NCBI GenBank assembly: GCA_905331475.1
Contig: CAJNYU010002272.1
Coordinates: forward strand, 124,001 to 188,000
Length of the DNA: 64,000 nucleotides
Direction: 5' to 3'
Origin: Rotaria socialis
Taxonomy: Eukaryota; Rotifera; Eurotatoria; Philodinida; Philodinidae
The notes under the pieces are model-generated. The model worked only from the letters and a program-made list of their open reading frames with translations, made no database searches and was not told where the DNA came from. Each line of letters starts with the position of its first letter. Positions within the stretch are counted from its first letter, which is position 1. This document shows positions 24,925 through 38,800 of this stretch, piece by piece. A program made the translations under genes and the position numbers.

Positions 24925-27900
24925 TCAAAAAACTTCACTTGCTTGACTAAAATTATTTGGATTTACAGAATGACTTGCTCCATCCACTTGATTTCGATGT
25001 TTTCCGAGCATTGCCTCTAATCTTCTTAATAAAATTGGAACATTTCTTGAAAATAATTCGTTTGTTGTTAAATCAATACATGAGGAACGAATATTTTTAC
25101 GTAAAAAATTTAATGTTGTCATAGGTAACTTTGATGGTATGAAAGTATTAATTTGTTCATCGAGACTTACATTTGTATTTGAAATATTATTTGCATGATA
25201 ATATTTCATATGTCTCAATAACACAACAAGAATTGGCTTTTGATATATTTCACATAATCGTAATTCATTTAAACAATGTTCATTGCGAAAATATTTTGGT
25301 GTTAGACAAACAATCATTACACGGCAATGACGAATATCACCTGGACCCATTATACGACGGATGTCAGCCGTTGTAGTTGTTATGGATGATGGATTAAAAC
25401 CATGAATATACGAATCATTCGGATTGATAGACGAAGGTTTTGATAAGATTTTCGGTAAATGAAGACTAAAAGTACGACAAATAGACTCGGCATCAATATT
25501 GTCTTTTTTATCAATAATTCAAAAACAGCAACTTGCTTTCTAAAATTTAGTCTCTTAACAATGTTTTAATTTCAAATAGATAGATCAAATATCAGTAATG
25601 AATTATATTATTATGAAATACTAGTTCTATGATTAAATTCAAATACATTCAAAAAAAAAAGAGAAGACTGTCGAAGATTTCTAGGGCTACGTATTATTAT
25701 ACTGTTTAATTTACTTTAAGTGAGAAATCTTCCAATCTGTATCTTCCCCTGTATACTTCAAAGTCTTTAATCTAGTCAACAAAATAGATTATGGTCACTC
25801 GACATATCTCAAATGATCCTGAAGACAATTTTCTTACTTGAAAACACATAGTTTATTCGTCAAGCATAGGTTCTCTTGGGAATAAAAGCAATAAGAAGAT
25901 GTTCCTATCTGAATCCTGTTTTCATTAATATGTGAAACATGATGGAACTATTACATTTGTTAAACAGCATCCGACACATATGAATCGTATTATTCTTGAG
26001 AATTACACTGGATAACCTACCTATTGAAATATTTGTTTAAGTCTATGGATGTTGCATGTACTTTTGCTCATCACTTCTATCCATCAAAGTTTGTAGAATA
26101 CAAAGCAAGTACTTTGTTTTTCATACTACGCCCTTTCCTTTTCTTTAATTAATTAATTTTTAGTTTATTACTTTTCGGTAGTTAATGCGTAATTAAGTAT
26201 ATTTTAATCAAGTTCTCAATTTGTAATTTAAATAAGGAGCGCTTGATCATGGTATGTCAAGGTTTTTTAGAATATTGGAAGGATAACAACTATAAATTTT
26301 AATTCTTCTACTTCGAAATTTCTTTTAGATCACATTGTAAAAATGGATAGAAGGCGTAGTTCATGAAATTTTTTGCAGATATTTCTCATGTTAAAGAACT
26401 TTCATACTCTTGTATATTGAAAATCAAAATTTGTCTTTCAAATTTATTTGTTGGACAGTTGAAACTTAGGCATACTAAAAATAATTCCTGATAAAGTAAA
26501 GTACATGCTTTGGTTTTCAAGATTTTACGATTATTGCTGTTATATGGAATACACATAATTTCTTTTTTGCATTTAATTATCGAATAGAGAGTGTTTTTTA
26601 AATGCTTTTCATTCTGAAGAATTGTATTTTTGTTTTGATCTCAATAAAATTTTGAATTTTCAAATAGTACTATAATAGGGTTTCAAAGCAAGTATAGAAA
26701 GAAAATATTTTTAGGTATTTTTGTGAATATTACCATAGAAATCATTTTCAATTGAACTTGGAAGTGAAACGAAAATCATTCTTTATTAAAAATAAATCAA
26801 AGAAGGTGTTATATCCTTCTATATCAACAAAAGACAGAATATCCTATTTGTTGACATAAAAAAAATAGTAGACGGGTCGCTTATTTTTCATTTGAATGAC
26901 TGAAATTTTTTTAACTACTTACGGGTCACTTCCTCTGTCAGTATTAGAGATAGTATTTGCTGTTGCAATTCCAGTATGAAAATGATTTGCTTCAAGTACA
27001 AAAATAAGACGTTCAACAGCATGAATAACGTTCCATTTTTCACTTGTTTTAGAATAGCTTAAATAAACAAAACGATGATTAGCCGAACCGTCTAGATAAA
27101 AATGAGAATATCACAGATTTTTTTTTTAAAAAGAAATTTCTTTTCTTCATTTACTTTCATTCGTTGAACATGATGGTTTTGGTTTTAGATTACTATTATA
27201 TGTTGCTATACTTGCTAGTGGCCGAATTGTTTGTTTAAGTTTTTGAACATAGTCATCGGGTTCTTCTGATGAAAGCATCTGTGGACGAAGATAGGCATGT
27301 AAAATTGTAAGACTTTCATGCAGTGATTGATGAATAAAATCAACTGATGGATAATCAGCTAATTTTTAAATAAAATTAAAGAGAAAAAAATAAAACACCT
27401 AATTGATTTCAATAAATTAAAAAATAAAATTCTACCAAGTAAAGCTCGAATTGATGATCTCATATTTGTCCAAACATGTTCTAGATAAACTGTAACAATT
27501 GGTTTTTCAAACCATTCAGCTAATGTTAATTCATGAAATGTAAAGGTTGAACGACACGATTTTGCTGTAAGCAAAAAAATAACATCTTTTGTTCGAGCCA
27601 TAACAGGTCCATTTAAAGCTACAAATTCATGTTTGTTTTTTCCATATCGTATATTGTGTGTAAATACCTTGGAACAAATTGTTTTTTTTTTAAATTGTTC
27701 TTTTCAGAGAAAAAATATTAAATTCAATCAATTTACTCGAAACTTTTTATCTTTTAAAAAATTTGAAACTTCACTTGCTATTGAATGATCCTCTGGATCA
27801 TAAATTATATAGACATAATCATTTTTTCCTTTGGTTTTTTTTGCTTCATAATGCCATTGAGGTAAAGTTTGTCGTTCACGATGAATTGTTTCTAGGAGCA

Positions 27901-28807
27901 AAAAAAGAAACAGAGAGAGAAACAAATGAAAATAATTTTTTTTCAAACTTAAAATTGATATACATACGTATAACATTCTCAATTAACATTTGTCGAACTT
28001 TACGATTATTCATTTGAAAATAATCTTTTAATTCATTCTCAGTACATGCTAAAAGTAAATAGCCATCGATTTGTTTTTCGGCAAATATATCTCGACTTGA
28101 TTGTTGAACACCAACACGAGTTATAAACGATTGAATATCTTTTGCTGTCCAAGAACATAGCTGTTTAGGTTCTTCATTTATTTTATGTTCATGCATTGTA
28201 GCATTATTTTGAATCGAACAAAATTGTTTATATGGTATTAATTTTGTTAATAATTCTTTTAAAATCATTGATACACGTTCTCCAACTTCTGACATCGAAT
28301 CTGTTTTATTAAAAGCATAGAAAAAGTCTGCGCGGGAACGTAAATATTGAAAATCATGACATTCATCTAACAAAATAACAAATAAACCATATACAGCTGA
28401 TGTACCCGATAAAAGTTTTCTATCAGCAATAGCTTTTGATTCAATTGTCATCAAACGTTGATGTTGACACGCATTAGATAGTATCAAAATACTGCCAATT
28501 GATAAGTCAATTGCTTCGAGACGATCAGCAAACCAAGTAGCCGACTAAATACAACAACAAAAGAAACAGAAGGCTAAATATTAAAAAAAGAAAATCAGAT
28601 TCCTTTTTATTAAACCTTATCAGGATGTATTCCTTGGTGATGATCAAACCAAATCACACCTTCACCTAAACCACTTCCTACCAGTTGTTCATAGAGTTTA
28701 ACAACAAAATATCGTTCTATAAAACCAGTTTGATTAGAATATGACAAGTAAATTGGTGGTATCGCCCTATGATGTATTCGTGTTGTTATTGATTCTTCAC
28801 AAGCCAT
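24925..28807 (-). CDS. TIR-SAM-TIR-TIR multidomain protein (SARM1-like modules, unusual order)
   Basis: Exons: 28616-28807, 27968-28544, 27737-27891, 27436-27667, 27155-27358, about 26930-27091 and about 24925-25502, giving roughly 700 residues. TIR1 (residues ~18-170): PIYLSYSNQTGF, GVIWFDHH, SIGSILILSNAC, TIESKAIAD, LFVILLDECHDF. SAM (~193-255): LCSWTAKDIQSFITRVGV to ENELKDYFQM. TIR2 (~278-400): DYVYIIYDPEDHS, DVIFLLTAKSC, FTFHELTLAEW, PIVTVYLEHVW. TIR3 (~459-640): HRFVYLSYSKTSEKW, CRVMIVCLTPKYF, CLNELRLCEI, PILVVLLRHM. Each TIR keeps a Glu (about 99, 354, 587) in the helix where SARM1 has its NADase glutamate. No signal peptide, membrane segment or ARM repeats were seen. A cytosolic signalling or NAD-consuming role is inference. 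The last intron is problematic (see findings). Confidence 0.75.
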
Positions 28808-30495
28808 CAGATTTACGTCCTCTCTGTCTTTCTTCGTTGTAACGACTACAATGTCTTTTTTATTAACTTATAAAAAAAAATTGAAATTGAAACATGAAGT
28901 GTAGAAAAAGAATGCCTCCATCGTTGCTTTGCCTCAAGCTACTTTTTACTCAATTGATCGTCAATGGTGGCAATATGAACAGATGTCACAATGAAAATTG
29001 ATCATTCTTTTTTAATAAAATTTTTTTTTAAATTTTTTTTAAAATTTCACTTCATCACTTTTGGACTCTTCAGCATTAGACAGAAAATATACTACTAATG
29101 AGAATTACTACCATTCGCCTGACATTCACACTTCAAATATTCACATTTGTTCTTGATTGATATGTCACAAGAATAGTCAGTAGTTGATTAGAGTGGATCT
29201 GTCATCATTACTCTCATTGCTGATGTTAGTCCACGTGTTACTATGACCATTTATTTATTATACTCATGGGAAATAGAAACAGCCATTTATAGAAGGACTA
29301 TTGTTTTTGACGTTAAACGTGTGTATAGTTAAGGTCACGCAATGTCAATCATTATCAATGCTTTGTCCATCCTATGATTAGAGTGTACAGTTAAAGATGA
29401 ACCCATTGAGATATTGATTGAACAGAATGAATATGATGCTAAGTTTACAGCCTAGTGATTAAGAAAGACAGAAAACTCATTTAATTTATTGTGTGACAAA
29501 TTGAACTGAACTTGACGTTGACAGCAATTCGATTGCTCCTTTAGTTCCGGATACACCCTGATAGATTTTTCAAGAATGAAAAGTCAAGGTTTCTTTCCAA
29601 TATAAATAATCAAGAAAAAAATTCAATCATTACAATAAATGAAGATTGGCATGTCATGATAAAGATCAATTACGATTTTTTTTGTTTCTTGTGCATTTGA
29701 ATTGTATCTTATTTATACAATTGATAACATATGAAACATTTTTAAGTAAAGATGTTGATTATCATCGTACAAAAGCGATTTCCCATTAGAAATTATCAAT
29801 TATGACGAGAAATCGATAAGTTGCATGTCAATATTTGATGTCACACACTCATATATGTTGTTATCACATTCTTATTACTTTATATTAAGTAGATACTTTG
29901 GTTTAGTTCGCATTCTTGGACTTCTTATTTTATGTATTTAAATATCGCCGACAAGTAGACAGACCGTAGGGCGTAATCGTATAGTCATACATCATCATTT
30001 CTTGTCTTCAAACAGGGCGTTTAATGGTTGACCCGATCGATTTAAAGTCGTTTCTTTTTTCATCCGTGTCGAACGCGTGACAGAAATATGTGTTTGTATA
30101 GGTCAAAAATGAATAACAACTATCGTTATCAATGAATGAATGAATAAAAAAAAAGAAAGAAAAAAAAGGAGTGAACAAACACAATTGAATAGCTCATAAA
30201 AATAACGAACGCCATAAAATAAGTTCAAACAACAACATGTACACACACATGCATATGTATGACTATCCATTAACTGCAGTTTCTATTCTTTACAATCAAT
30301 CAAACTTTTCAAAGATGAAAGTCATTTGACTTGTTATAATAGTCAGAAACTCTACAAATGTAATTCAATTTTGAAGTAATAATTTAATTTATTTTCTTTT
30401 TCATCTGTATACAAGTTTACTTATACATAAAACAAGCACAAGACGAAATGACAATAGAAAAAAAAAGAACAAAAAGAAATCTCATATTCATATAA
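28808..30495. other. Intergenic spacer between the TIR gene and TRIM9
   Basis: 1.7 kb without a supported gene. The 28808 side should be the TIR gene promoter and the 30495 side the TRIM9 3' untranslated region. AT-rich, with a short less AT-rich patch near 29940-30070 that shows no conserved reading frame. Confidence 0.5.
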
Positions 30496-33091
30496 CTACA
30501 ATTCATGATTTGTTTGTGTTGGCGCGTCAAGTCCTGAGACAAGTGTTAACTGAACATTTTTATTTAGACTAACAGCAGGATAATAAACACCACCTTGTGT
30601 TAAATTTGAAAATGCTATTGGACCATGTGGTTCATCATTTATATAAAAACTCAATGTACCATTATTTAAATCCAATAAAATTCCAATTACTGAGCCAACC
30701 GTTATCCCACTATTAATACGATTTGTATGTTGTCCATTATGCATAAACCATGAACGTTGAGAATCAATATACATACACCATGACTTCGAATCTTTACCTA
30801 GAACAAAAAAATATGTAATTTTACAATAAAAATAAAGCAAAATTTTCTTTTTTTCAAATCATTATTTTTACCTAGCATATGTTCTTTTAAAACATCAAAA
30901 CGAGCAATACCAAATGCTGGATCAGGTTTATCATCATAACGTTGTATAGTTATTTCCCAATAATGTTTACCCTTACGAAAACCTCTTGAACCAAGTGCAA
31001 CACGTTCTTGTGAACTAAGACATGTTATAGAATCAAAACTATAATGATTATCATTTGTTAATGATGTGGAATTTGATATAAATTGAATATCCGGATGTGC
31101 TGTTCGAGGATTAAATGTAAACCAATAAACTATAGAGAATGGAAAGAAACCCCACAACAATTCAAATCTAAATATCCTGTTTGATTTATTTACATACCGG
31201 AAGATGAATGAAGCGTTATACATTCGCTATAGGCACTTTCACCTGCTTGATTATAAGCTTTCACTCGTGCTGTATAGACATTGGATAGAAGAAGTCCATC
31301 AACTGCACACATTGTTTCAGTACCGTCATATACTTCCTGTAGAAAAATCCTTATTTATTCAAAAAAAAAGTACTATTTTTTTGCTTTTCTCTTACCCGAA
31401 AGTCAGATGCAAATGTTCCATCGTCTAATTCAAGAATAAAGCCTTGTATAGCTCCAACATCACGCATAGACCATGCCAGTGTTCCAGAAATAGTTCCCGA
31501 CTGTTCATCATGGCATAGACACTGCTCAGCAATAAAACGTGGAGATAAGGGTGCTAAAAAAGAAAAGAGAAATGATGAACATGCATTTACGTAATACAAT
31601 GTCAATATTGGCTCATTCGATTAAGACACATTAAAAGCATTGTTCATTTATTGTTAATCGAACTCACTCTCTCTCTCTCCCTCTTATTCGCTCACTAGGG
31701 GAGAAAAAGTAGCCTTGAAAGACATAAAAGGAAATCCGTACACAGCAGTTACCATGAGAAATCTCTTTACATCATAAAAAAAAGAAGACGAAGTATTTCC
31801 GTCAAGTGATAAAATCTTTTTTGAATTTATTCAAAAAAAAGGAATCAAGGTCAATGCCGATCATTTTGATAATATAAGACATATGTAAGAGAAAACAAAG
31901 ACAATCAAAAGAATATCATCCGGAAATCTCTTTTCAAGCTCAAATTAACATAAAACATGTGTCGACTGATTCATTAAACCGTAAATAATTCATTACAGTC
32001 ATTAAACAATCGCAAGTATATACTTTTTTTTTCTTATTTCAATTTTAAAATAAACAATATGTGCGAATTATTTATATGATGTAACTCAAAACAAGGGCGA
32101 GAGTATTGGCAGATGTACGCGTTCTTCTTTTTTTCTTTGTTTATGCATTGTCTCGTTTATCAAGAAGCAAAAAAAAAGAGGAAAGTTTCTTTCTTGATCA
32201 AAAAACAAAATAGGTTATATGAACATTAATGTACCGCAAAGATGTCTGTTGTAACTTAATATTTCTAGTGTTTAGATGAACGCCGCGTCTGGGTAAATAT
32301 AGATAGAACATGCTAATTGTTTCTTTGTATAAAACAGAAGCTCAATCGAGAAAATTCTTTTATCAAATATAAATTGATTAGACAATATTAGTTCGGATGA
32401 TTTGTTTATATATAAATAAATAGATTTGTTTTACTCTTACGTTTTATTTGTTGAAATTGTAAACGATGAATCTCTCGATAAAGACATTCAGTGTTAAATG
32501 TAAAATCAAATTCGAATGATGTATGTGCTTTACATTCATATTCATCCGAAAAACTTCCATAAATTGATGAACATTTACTATTTAAACCATGACATACCTA
32601 AAAGAAATATTTATCTTTATTAGAAAAAAAACATTCAAATGACATTTAAAATAAAATCACGAACTTGAAGATAAGATAATGGATCCGATTCTTTCAATGC
32701 TTCAATCGAAAATTGTAAAAATCCCGTTGTTCTTTGTATATGTGCATTATATGTTGAATATTGTTGATGTATTAAAGAGATTTTTCTTTCAATTTCTTTG
32801 TGTACATATGTTACTAATTCTTGTTTTTTATTTTCAAGTGTTTGGATTAGATTATCAATATCTTTAATCAAATTTGTTTCAAATATTTCACCATTTTTCT
32901 GTAAGAAAAAAAAAATACTCAAATCATTCTCATGAGAATAGTTTTTTTTATTGTTTGATGGATTTGTTCATTCAATCGCCTTCGTCATTGAAATGATTTT
33001 ATCAAGAGAAACATGATGATGATGATGATGTTGTTACGTTGCTTTAGCTTCTTATCCTTGCATGTATTCACATCCGACATGCACATCTCTT

Positions 33092-33128
<37 letters not shown>

Positions 33129-33927
33129 GAAGAGATTCTTCTAACAAGGTTATTTTGTTTGAATGATGGATCTAATGAAGCATACAACTAATAGTCATTA
33201 GTCATTACCCGAACGCAGAAGGAAATAAAAGATCAGATTTATTTTTCTTGTACTATTAAACTTAGGACAATGCCAGGTGATTTGTGTATTAATATGTTTC
33301 TCAGTTGGATCAATTTATTTAATAGAATGATAAAATAAATATCTGAACGGAGAATGACCTTCACTAATAAATGACTAGACGTTTGACCATCTGCCTTGAT
33401 TATCTCTATCTATGTTAACCTCCTGCTAGCTGTCTTCGACTCGTTTTTTCTTCTACTTGTTCGATCGCGTCTCAGAAGAAGAAGAAGAATGATCAGGTCT
33501 TATCACAAGTAAATTACCTTGATATAGTCTGGATATAGCTTCAATTTGGCTAAAAATTCTGCACCATATTTGGCTTTTTCCGATAAGCATTGTAGTTGTG
33601 ATGACAATTGAGTCTAGATACAAGGACAGACATTAAAATTTCTTATTTTTATTTTGTTATTAGTATTAAAAATTGATAGATAATAGAAAGAATAAAAAGA
33701 AAATGAAAAGGTGTCACCGCATCACATTATATATTCGAAATAAAAAGAAAGTGATTTATGCATACACATACATTTCCGTTGATTGCATCATCATACTTTT
33801 TCCAATTTACATAGTAATGTTTCTTGGGAAGACAAGCGGAACAAGAAACTAGAAGCATGTATTATAATAAAAGAGAGAAAAAGAAACGACACTTCACCTC
33901 GTGCTAGAACAATAGTAGTTTAGATAG

Positions 33928-33963
<36 letters not shown>

Positions 33964-35802
33964 GACGGTCATCAAAAAGAATCTTGCCGCTCGAGCGAGA
34001 GTGGTCATCCGGTCTCTTTCTCATTGTTTGCATCGCTAATTGAAAAAGGAGTCGTAGAATTATTCTTTTTTCTGCTTTTTTTCTCATTAATAATGAAAAA
34101 ATGTGAAATGAGATGATGACAGACTAGGGACAATGGTCAGATTAGATGAATACCCACACGCACATACCCGAGAGAAAAGAAAAAACTGAATCAAATGTAT
34201 TCCATGATGCTTGATTATGTAACAGGTGAAAAGTTCAAAGACTATTTAACAATGAATCCCAAAGGAAGTTTTAGGTAGATAAATAGTTTTCTTTGCTTCG
34301 TTAATTTTCAACAACAATATGCCTCTACTATCATCTATCATCATTTGAAAATATAAAAACAATGAGTTCGATTGTTATGATTGAATATTGAATTGATAGG
34401 ATATGCGATTGATCTTTATGACATGCGCACGCGTGAGCACTCAGTCCAACGCCTTCTTCTTTCTCAGGGTCATCAGTTGAAACAAATTTTTTTGTCTTCT
34501 CGCTCGAGTGACAACAGATGCGCTCAAGTATATATATATATATATGTATATACGAGTGGGAAAAAGAGGCAACATGTTCAACTATTTGAAATATTATAGA
34601 AAGCAAAAGACATTAGTCAGCACATTTCCTGTTTTTTGTCTTTGCCTCGTGAGGATCGGAAATGTGTCCGTCGTCAGAATTTAATTCTTCTCTATTTCTT
34701 TTTTTTTGCAAAAAAAGAAGAAAGAATAAAACGCGAGAAGGACGCCTCAGGGCTAACTGACCATTCTCTTGAGAAAGCAAGAAGACGGATGTGATCTTGA
34801 CCGTACGTATGTGCGTGATAAGCATTTTGTCTGGACTATAGTGAATTAAACTGGACAGACAGACGAGAGTTGATTAAAAAAGAAAAGGAAAGAAAGAAGG
34901 ACTTCCGTTTTTAACATGCAATCAGTGAATCTACAATTTACCTTATATAGTTTAGCTGCCTGTTGAATCGGTACTGTATCGTGATTTGTATGTATCGAAC
35001 ATTGTTGACAACATTCCAATCGACAATGAAGACAATAAGAAGTTGCTAAACGATTCGAATGTTCATGACAAAATATTTTTTCATTCAAATTATTTGAAAA
35101 TTGTTGTAAGGCATTAACAAAGTTATGTTTTGAATATGGACCACGCATTGGATGATACTGCTCACGACATTGATCACAATATCCAATTCGGCATTGTTCA
35201 CAGATACGTGTGATGGCTCGTTCTTCCGAAGGACGACATAATTGACACTTTGGTGTTTGTGGTTGTTGTTGTTGCTCATAAGATTTTTCTCCAAGATAGC
35301 GACTAACAATATCAGCTAGAAGACAGTTTTTCGGTAAACTTCTTATGCCCGATATATCCATGAAAATTATTTTTGAACATACAGGACATTGCAAACAAGT
35401 TGAATACGGTTTATTTGTTTGATGACGAATAGGTGTTGTTGGTATAAATGATGATGATGATATTTCAGGTAAAGCTGGTGGTAAAAGTATACTTGATGGA
35501 CGACTCGAGGATGATATTGATGATGATGACGATGATGATGATGATGATGATGAATTAGAGGATGACGGTGAATGTCGATTTATAATAACACCTGAGTCAT
35601 TGTCACTCGTCAATGAAAGTTTATCAAGATCGGATGCAAAAGATGTAGATGATATATCAAGTGTGGATTGATTATGATGATGTTCATTTGTTGTTTGAAT
35701 TGAAGTTAAGGCACATGTATAACATAGAGAATGTGTACATGGTAAATAAACAGGTGACCGATAATATTCTTTACATGATGGACAACGAAGTTCAAGATCC
35801 AT
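30496..35802 (-). CDS. TRIM9: TRIM9/TRIM67-class E3 ubiquitin ligase (class I TRIM)
   Basis: Eight exons. The first (34942-35802) encodes the RING (C7, C10, C22, H24, C27, C30, completed by LQCPVC far downstream), interrupted by a Ser-rich insert. B-box 1 (KCQLCRPSEERAITRICEQC) and B-box 2 (IFCHEHSNRLATSYCLHC) follow. Exons at about 33518-33612, 32646-32899 and 32437-32598 encode the coiled coil and COS-type helices. Exons at about 31396-31553 and 31197-31336 give the fibronectin-III domain (GFILELDDGTF, ETMCAVDGL, ARVKAFNQAGES). The last two (about 30870-31132 and 30496-30797) form the SPRY domain (KGKHYWEITIQRYDD, RSWFMHNGQHTNR, IGILLDLNNGTLSFYIND). TRIM9 and TRIM67 act in neuronal morphogenesis downstream of netrin/DCC. 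This single gene could equal either paralogue. Confidence 0.95.
33097..33122. repeat. (AG)13 microsatellite in TRIM9 intron
   Basis: A pure dinucleotide run between the first coiled-coil exons of TRIM9. It is non-coding. Confidence 0.9.
33926..33962. repeat. (AC)n(AT)n compound microsatellite in TRIM9 intron
   Basis: An AC run passes directly into about eleven AT units. A similar (TA)n lies near 34530-34546. Both are intronic. Confidence 0.85.
35505..35570 (-). repeat. Serine-coding trinucleotide repeat inside the TRIM9 RING insert
   Basis: On the coding strand TCA/TCG/TCT codons give a run of about 20 Ser with few interruptions, between RING metal-ligand pairs. Vertebrate TRIM9 also has a long disordered Ser-rich insert here, so it is a family feature in exaggerated form. 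Confidence 0.8.
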
Positions 35803-38800
35803 CGGTTCAACTGTATCTCTTTTGAGACAAGTGACGATGAAGAATGATAATTTTTCAATGCGTGTGGCTATATGTTTGTGTGTTCAACATTAGACGGGAG
35901 AGGGAGAGAACTGGAGAGAGGAGAAGGAGAAGCGTACGCATACGCACATAGACATACATCTCTTTCTCTTTTTTCTATTTCTCATTGAAGGAGAAAAAAA
36001 AATCTTTCGCGATCTCTCTTCTTATTGTTAGTCCCGTTCTTTCTCGTATTCTTTTTTACGAGCGAAAAGAGAACAGAAACAAGAGATTTTTGCTTTCTTT
36101 CTCTCTCGACTGTTCAGTACTTTGCTCTAATGAGCTACACAATTCGTAAATGTTGTATGTTTTGAGGCCGAATAATGGTGTAATCCATGAGTAATGTCCA
36201 CACAAAAAATGTTAAAATAATAGATAATAAAAGAACAATCTTATCTAATTTTTTCTTGCATGTATTCAAGCATTTTATATTTCGACGAGACCGATGAACT
36301 TTAGTAAGGCAATGGCAATATGATGACGATGATGATGATGATGATAATGTACAAATAACCTTATGTTATTATTGTAACTTTTTTTTTTCGTGTTCTTGTT
36401 TTACACACTTGTCATTATGCTGTTGCTTTAGTCTTAAGCTCGATTCAGACAATCATTATGTTTAAAAAGAAATTGACAATTGCTTCTTTCTTGAAAAGTA
36501 ATTGTCACATAGATGTCTATTGCTTTTCTTAAAAAAAAATTACAATGCAATTTATCTATTAAGAGACTACAATAAGTACACGAGAAAAATTCTATATATT
36601 AAATTGGACAATTTGTCGAGTTTGTTTATTTTTTTTTTGTTTGTTAGTTTTGTAAATGGCGATAGAAGATTCATGCCTATCTATTGATCTGTTGCTTTCA
36701 TCTATTCTCACTAGAGAATAAAGAATATCCCTCGTGAATGTTATCTAGTCACAAGTATAGCTCATTTGTTCAATTACAAATCATGATATTTACAAATATA
36801 TATATTAGTAGGAAAAAAGTTTATGTTTTATCAAATATTTCAAAATCGTCTAATCATAAAATTTAGAAAAACTTTTCTCAAAAAAAACGTCAACATAAGC
36901 TTTGATATTTATGATATATTTGACACTATCTAAAATGTGTGAATCTATTTTTCTATCCGATTTTTTTAACCTAATAAATCGTTTGATTTATTTTGTTAAA
37001 TTTAAATAATCAAAGGTTGTACAAAATGCAATCAAAGAGCATCAAGTTCATCGTAGATCATTGCATTTTTTTTTCGTTTTTCATTTCATATTTCAAGCAT
37101 TTAACGATAGAACACGAGAGAAAATGAGATATCCATCGTTTAATTTTGAAAGATTATCTGTTTGATTTCTTCACATACATCTGCTTTAAAAACTCAGTTT
37201 TGCATTTCTACTCTTCACCTTTTCTGTCGTCATCATACATTCATGGAACTATCATATATTTGAATATCGTATGTGCTCGATTTAGTGTTTCTGAGAGAAC
37301 TTTTCTAATAACAATATTTTTCTTCAGCAACGAAATATGCATATTAACTCTTTTGAATACATTGCCTTTCATAGAACATTTCACTATGTAAAATCTTATT
37401 AGGAACATCGAGACAGATTTTTCTCGTATATGCGAAGTTTCTGTATCAGATAAAATCCTCTAACACAACAACATTCCACGACAAAATAAAACATTAATCA
37501 AAATATTTATTTAAATGAATCAAAATGGCAAAATTTAAAGGAAATATCTATCGAATGTAATAAATCAATTATGTTCTCAGTGTTTGTTTTTCTGACGAAT
37601 GAATAGATCGTCGTTCAACATTGCCATTAAGTAATCGTAAGACGATTATCAATTGGTAACAAAATAATATTAACGATGAAGTACATGATAATCAAATTTC
37701 TATGTGCACAATAAAAAAAAATAAAAAAACCAATTACATCTATCTGATCTTGTTTGACATTGTCTTCCTATTAATTCAATCACTCATTCAGTAGCAGATT
37801 TCGATATTTCGAGTATTCATCATATCTGCAGTCACAATTATCAAATGAATCCTATGAATAGTGTAGACTTATTGAAAGATGATTTTATAATAGATTCCAA
37901 GGAAAGATATATTTCAAAATTATTTCAGCAAATTTTAGTTTTTGATACCAATATTTTATTCAAAATCCTCTCCGATATCATATTAGATTTCAATATTTAG
38001 TGTGTATTTCATAATCGTAAATCTTCAAATTCCATTGATGCAACAAAGATATTTATATAATACAAATATTCTTTTTTTTTCTTCTTTGATAAATATTTAT
38101 TTTAACCTCGGCACAACTGTTTTATAGTTAAGTAAGTATGTTCAATGATCTGATAGTTATTGTAAATGAATTTATTTTCACAGTTATAACACCTACTCAA
38201 AATTCTTTGTGCATACCCAGTGATATCACTTGTCTAGCGCATCGATGTTTTCTTTGGCATAAAATAAATAACTCGACAATATTGTCATCATTACCATCGT
38301 CATCATGCATTCTGTATACTTATTGTTGCCAACTTGGATCAATACTAATGAGTGATTGAATGTAAACTTCGTGAATGAATTCATTTTTAGTATATTAATG
38401 ATATTAATATGATACAAAGTGGTAGGAAACTTACAGTTAATGGAGAACATTCTTCTTTATCATATTTTGATTCAGACAGCAAGATTTATATTTTTCTAAA
38501 TTCAATCAGATCGATAATGCTATTCAAGGTGAAAATATGAATATTAGTTTCTTGTAGCGAAAGGAACACGATGTTGATAGTGCGTTTCACATATATATAT
38601 ATATATATATATATGAAGAAACTGAAGTATTTACTCGTTAACTATTTTCAAAAATTATAAATCTATGGTTAACCAATTCAAAAGAAAAATCAAATTATTT
38701 TATCTTGATAGAATAACCATTTGGAAAAGTTCTTCCTCAAATATAATATCCAGAATTTTGTTTATCAAACTACTGAAAATGACTATTTCTTGTTATATTA

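Noticed and set aside
34331..34825. Frames inside the first TRIM9 intron
   Set aside because: They lie between in-phase TRIM9 exons, over TA repeats and polypyrimidine tracts, and do not resemble any protein.
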